Positions 61,352 through 64,000 of a DNA stretch of 64,000 nt are shown here, piece after piece; position 1 is the stretch's first letter, and every line of letters starts with the position of its first letter. Under the pieces are notes generated by a model. It searched no databases. It was not told where the DNA came from and saw only the letters and a list, made by a program, of their open reading frames with translations. The stretch is from contig NZ_CP118488.1 of assembly GCF_051124815.1 (NCBI RefSeq), forward strand, positions 1 through 64,000. The letters run 5' to 3'. Both the position numbers and the translations under genes were made by a program. Source of the DNA: Azospirillum sp051124815. GTDB lineage: Bacteria; Pseudomonadota; Alphaproteobacteria; Azospirillales; Azospirillaceae.

Positions 61352-62341
61352 TCAGCGCGCGGGCCGCAGGGCTGCGGAGCGGGTGGTGAAGCGGCCGGCC
61401 AAGGGGATCACCAGCGCCGAGGCGGCGATGACGAAGGCGCCGGCCAGACTGGCCGGGGACGGCAGCAAGCCGAAGATGGCAGCGTCGAGGATCAGCGCCC
61501 ACAACATGGCGGTGTAGTCGAACGGCGCCTGGGTCGAGACCGGCGCGCGGGCCATCGCTTCGGTCATCGTGATGTGCGCCAGACCGCCGGTGATACCCGC
61601 GCCGACCAGATAGGCCAGCGAATGGGCCGTCGGGGTGCTCCAGCCGAACGGCAGGCTCGCCAGACCGCCAAGCGCGCAGAGCAGGGCGAAGTAGAAGGCG
61701 ATGGTCCCCGGCGCCTCGGTCGCGGTCAGCGTCTTGATCTCCACCCGGCCGGCGGCGGTCGCGACGGCCATGGCCAGCCCGGCCGTCACCCCGATGATGG
61801 TGTTGTGATCCAGCGCCGGCCCTTCGAAGGCGGGGGCGAGCATCAGGACCACCCCGGCAAAGCCGGTCAGCGCCGCACCGATGGCGACGGGACCCGGTCG
61901 CTCCCGCAGGAACAGCATGGCGGCCGGAACCGCGAACAGCGGCGCCAGGAAGCCCAGCGCAGTCGCCAGCGCCAGCGGCAGATAGGCCAGCGAGATGAAG
62001 GAGAGCACCATCGCCGCGCCGCCATACAGGTTGCGCTTCAGGTGCCCCACCGGCTGCCGCGTCTTCAGAGCGGAGGGGAATTGCCGGCGCCACATCAGAT
62101 AGGCGATGATCGGCGGCAGGGCGAAGGCGCTGCGGTAAAAGACGATCTGTCCGATCGGCGCCTCGACGGTGGCCAGCCTGACGAACAGCGACATCACAAC
62201 GAACAGCCCGGCCGACACCAGCCGCAGCAGCACGCCGCCGCGGATAGCGGACGGGGATGGTTCAGGGGATGGTTCGGACAATGGTTCGGACGAAGACAGG
62301 GGCTGAGGGCCGGCGGAGGGTTCCGGCGTCTGTCCCGGCAT
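61352..62341 (-). CDS. EamA-family DMT transporter
   Basis: 329 residues with ten membrane helices in two EamA repeats (starting about GGVLLRLVSAGLFVVMSLFV and NTIIGVTAGLAMAVATAAGR). A 35-residue Ser/Pro/Glu-rich cytosolic head contains a short degenerate tandem repeat (SEPLSEPSPEPSP). Family members export amino acids and metabolites. It converges with the DAO-family gene and lies next to the catabolic cluster, so it may export a pathway product (inference). Confidence 0.87.
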   Translation of the reverse strand: MPGQTPEPSAGPQPLSSSEPLSEPSPEPSPSAIRGGVLLRLVSAGLFVVMSLFVRLATVEAPIGQIVFYRSAFALPPIIAYLMWRRQFPSALKTRQPVGHLKRNLYGGAAMVLSFISLAYLPLALATALGFLAPLFAVPAAMLFLRERPGPVAIGAALTGFAGVVLMLAPAFEGPALDHNTIIGVTAGLAMAVATAAGRVEIKTLTATEAPGTIAFYFALLCALGGLASLPFGWSTPTAHSLAYLVGAGITGGLAHITMTEAMARAPVSTQAPFDYTAMLWALILDAAIFGLLPSPASLAGAFVIAASALVIPLAGRFTTRSAALRPAR

Positions 62342-62376
62342 GATCGGCGCATCCTTTTTGTGAAGCCGGTGGCGGC

Positions 62377-63300
62377 TCAGCCCAGGGCCTGGGTGGCGAG
62401 CGCGTAGGTAACGGGACGGTCGGGCGCCCTTGTCGACGGATCGGTCAGCGGCGCCCCCAGCGACATGGTCAGCACCGTGTCGTGAATCTTCAAACCCGAC
62501 CGCGCGACGAACAGCGGGAAGATTCCTTCGTCCAGATGGGTGTCCAGCCGCAGGAAGCGGCCGTCATGCTCGTCGACATGCGGCTGGACGACGGCGACGG
62601 CATCCTGGTCCAACCCGGCGACCACAGGGCCGACGACATGGCCTCGGCCGAAGGGGCGGCAAAGGGCGAAGGCGACCAGCGCGCCGTCGCGCTCCAGCCC
62701 ATAGCCGACGGATTGCTCGAACAGCCGCGCGATCAGCCCGGCGCGCGAGGTTCCGAAGGCGCGTTCGTCCAGCGCCGTCACCGCCGCAAGATCCGCCACC
62801 CCCAGCCGCCGCACCGGTTCCGCGGGGGCGGACCGGTCGCCGCGCCGCGCCTCGCCCTGGCACTGGAACACGGTGCGATGCCCGATGAAGCCGAGCGAGC
62901 GGTACAGCGCCAGCGCGGCACGGGTGGCGCTGAGCCGGTAGGTCCGTCCCGCCGACGCCGACAGCACCCGCCTCATCAGCCACTCGCCGACTCCTTGCGA
63001 TTGCAGCCGGGGCGAGGTCATGACCATGCCGATGGTCGCGAAGTCGTCGCCATGGGGAAACCACATTGCCGACGCCAGGACGCGGTCGATCTCATCGAGA
63101 GCGACGAAGCCGTGGCCGACCTCGCGCGCGAACTGCCAATCCTCCGCCCGGTGCGGCCAGCCGACCGAGATCGACAGCGCCTGCAGGCGCTCCAGGTCGA
63201 TGTCGGCAACGTCGGCCATCCGCAGGTCGAAGGCGTCGACAGTCAGGGAGGGCGGTAACGCACCGTCAGCGGATCCTTCCGAAAGCCCACGTTCGCTCAA
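62377..63300 (-). CDS. GNAT-family N-acetyltransferase (two GNAT halves)
   Basis: 307 residues. The first half has the acetyl-CoA motif LQSQGVGEWLMRRVL and ALALYRSLGFIGHR. A second region from about DLAAVTALDERAFG to the end has the weaker second GNAT-like fold (Acetyltransf_18-type). The frame opens with TTG at 63300, supported by an excellent AAGGAGG five bases upstream at 63306-63312; the next methionine is 27 codons in. Substrate unknown; the adjacent ArgE-type deacylase hints at an N-acylated amine cycle. Confidence 0.82.
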   Translation of the reverse strand: MSERGLSEGSADGALPPSLTVDAFDLRMADVADIDLERLQALSISVGWPHRAEDWQFAREVGHGFVALDEIDRVLASAMWFPHGDDFATIGMVMTSPRLQSQGVGEWLMRRVLSASAGRTYRLSATRAALALYRSLGFIGHRTVFQCQGEARRGDRSAPAEPVRRLGVADLAAVTALDERAFGTSRAGLIARLFEQSVGYGLERDGALVAFALCRPFGRGHVVGPVVAGLDQDAVAVVQPHVDEHDGRFLRLDTHLDEGIFPLFVARSGLKIHDTVLTMSLGAPLTDPSTRAPDRPVTYALATQALG

Positions 63301-63604
63301 AGCTGCCTCCTTCCCGGAGTTTCCATCGCGTCAGGCGGTGCGCCTTTGGGTCAACCGATATGCCTGAGCCACCCACCGCCGCCTGAGACTACCGGCGCAC
63401 CCGCCGCACAATTCACCGCAAACCACCGGCCCGGCACAACAATCCTCCAAATCGCCCATGCATTCAGCATGGAATGGAGCGCCCACCCGCTAAGATCGTG
63501 ACTGTCGCAGCCGCCAAGGCCGCCACCCCTTTCCGCACACCACAGCGACGCCAAAAAGACTCCCCGCGCCGATGGCGCGCAGCATGGGACAAGGTGAGGC
63601 CGCC
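63301..63604. other. intergenic region between the GNAT and ArgE-type genes
   Basis: Divergent promoter region. Apart from the GNAT ribosome-binding site at 63306-63312 and AAGGTGAGG before the ArgE-type ATG, I see no gene or clear palindrome. Confidence 0.4.
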
Positions 63605-64000
63605 ATGACCGTGATCGACATCCTCAAGGACCTGATCGCCGTTCCCTCCGTGGTCGGAACCCCCAACGGCGCCATCGTCGACGGGATTCGCGGCATTCTG
63701 GAAGGGGCCGGGGTGCGCGTCCGGGTTCTGCCGGGGCCGGAGGGCGACCGGTACAACCTGTTCGCCACCATCGGTCCGGCGATGGTTCCAGGCTATGTCC
63801 TGTCCGGCCACATGGACGTGGTTCCCGCCACCGAACCCGAATGGACCAGCGATCCGTTCCGCCTGCGCGCAGACGGCGACCGGCTCCATGGGCGCGGCAC
63901 GTCCGACATGAAGGGCTTCATCGCGGCGGCGCTGGCGGCATTGCCGGCCCTGACCGCCGCGCCGCTGGCGCGGCCGATCCATCTGGCCTTCACCTATGAC
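63605..64000 (+). CDS. argE: acetylornithine deacetylase-like M20 peptidase (5' part)
   Basis: First 132 codons of an M20-family metallohydrolase, running off the window end. ATG 63605 with AAGGTGAGG upstream. Metal-binding motif LSGHMDVVPA and the second motif GRGTSDMKGF are present, with YNLFATIG before them, as in ArgE and related N-acyl amino acid deacylases. Position next to a GNAT gene and an opine/hydantoin cluster leaves open a catabolic deacylase rather than arginine biosynthesis. Confidence 0.85.
   Translation, partial: MTVIDILKDLIAVPSVVGTPNGAIVDGIRGILEGAGVRVRVLPGPEGDRYNLFATIGPAMVPGYVLSGHMDVVPATEPEWTSDPFRLRADGDRLHGRGTSDMKGFIAAALAALPALTAAPLARPIHLAFTYD

Overview
The window is GC-rich, gene-dense alphaproteobacterial DNA that fits an Azospirillum-type (Rhodospirillales) replicon. 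Evidence for this: an Entner-Doudoroff glucose pathway with HexR control, a complete PQQ biosynthesis operon, many ABC uptake systems, very large cytoplasmic hybrid histidine kinases, heavy use of ATGA-type stop/start overlaps, and dispersed GC-rich inverted repeats between genes. The species assignment is an inference from gene content and composition. No rRNA, tRNA, CRISPR array, insertion sequence or phage gene was seen.

Layout. 0-4.7 kb: zwf and edd on the minus strand, divergent from hexR, with an A/T-rich palindrome between them that recurs inside hexR. 4.9-10.4 kb: a PQQ/alcohol-oxidation block (cytochrome c550, LuxR-type response regulator, CXXXCW periplasmic protein, pqqABCDE). 10.4-11.7 kb: Lrp regulator divergent from an isochorismatase-like hydrolase, and a small Lys-rich protein. 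11.9-15.7 kb: an OsmF/YehZYXW-type osmoprotectant ABC transporter. 15.9-17.9 kb: E1 alpha and beta of a 2-oxo acid or acetoin dehydrogenase without E2/E3. 18.0-18.6 kb: an unknown gene behind a Fur-box-like palindrome. 18.6-22.2 kb: pqiABC envelope lipid transport. 22.4-26.6 kb: HutC-type GntR regulator and a polar amino acid ABC transporter. 26.7-33.6 kb: a methyltransferase, then bioMNY followed by an acyl-CoA ligase, an atypical thiolase and an MFS carrier.

33.8-37.9 kb: an RTX-like protein with four 40-residue repeats, purT, a Gly-rich lipoprotein, two DUF5985-like membrane proteins and a small unknown. 38-46.2 kb: two translationally coupled hybrid kinases; the first is a 1968-residue poly-HAMP protein with no membrane segment, the second has receiver domains at both ends. 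46.2-54.2 kb: msrPQ, a dienelactone hydrolase, a small secreted protein, an AsmA-like protein, and a SulP transporter behind an XRE regulator. 54.2-64 kb: a catabolic island with hydantoinase/oxoprolinase A and B fused by 1-4 base overlaps to two subunits of an opine-oxidase-like flavoenzyme. It is divergent from the likely third subunit across two palindromes, and is followed by a DMT exporter, a GNAT enzyme and the start of an ArgE-type deacylase.

Functional links: glucose catabolism with its repressor; PQQ synthesis with electron carrier and regulator; biotin uptake coupled to acyl-CoA chemistry; a two-kinase phosphorelay; and a probable cyclic-amide/opine degradation pathway. The most noteworthy signals are the intragenic HexR-like site, a CXXXCW gene whose start is replaced by a dispersed repeat, the biotin-linked thiolase lacking its second catalytic cysteine, the poly-HAMP kinase, and the hydantoinase/opine-oxidase cluster.
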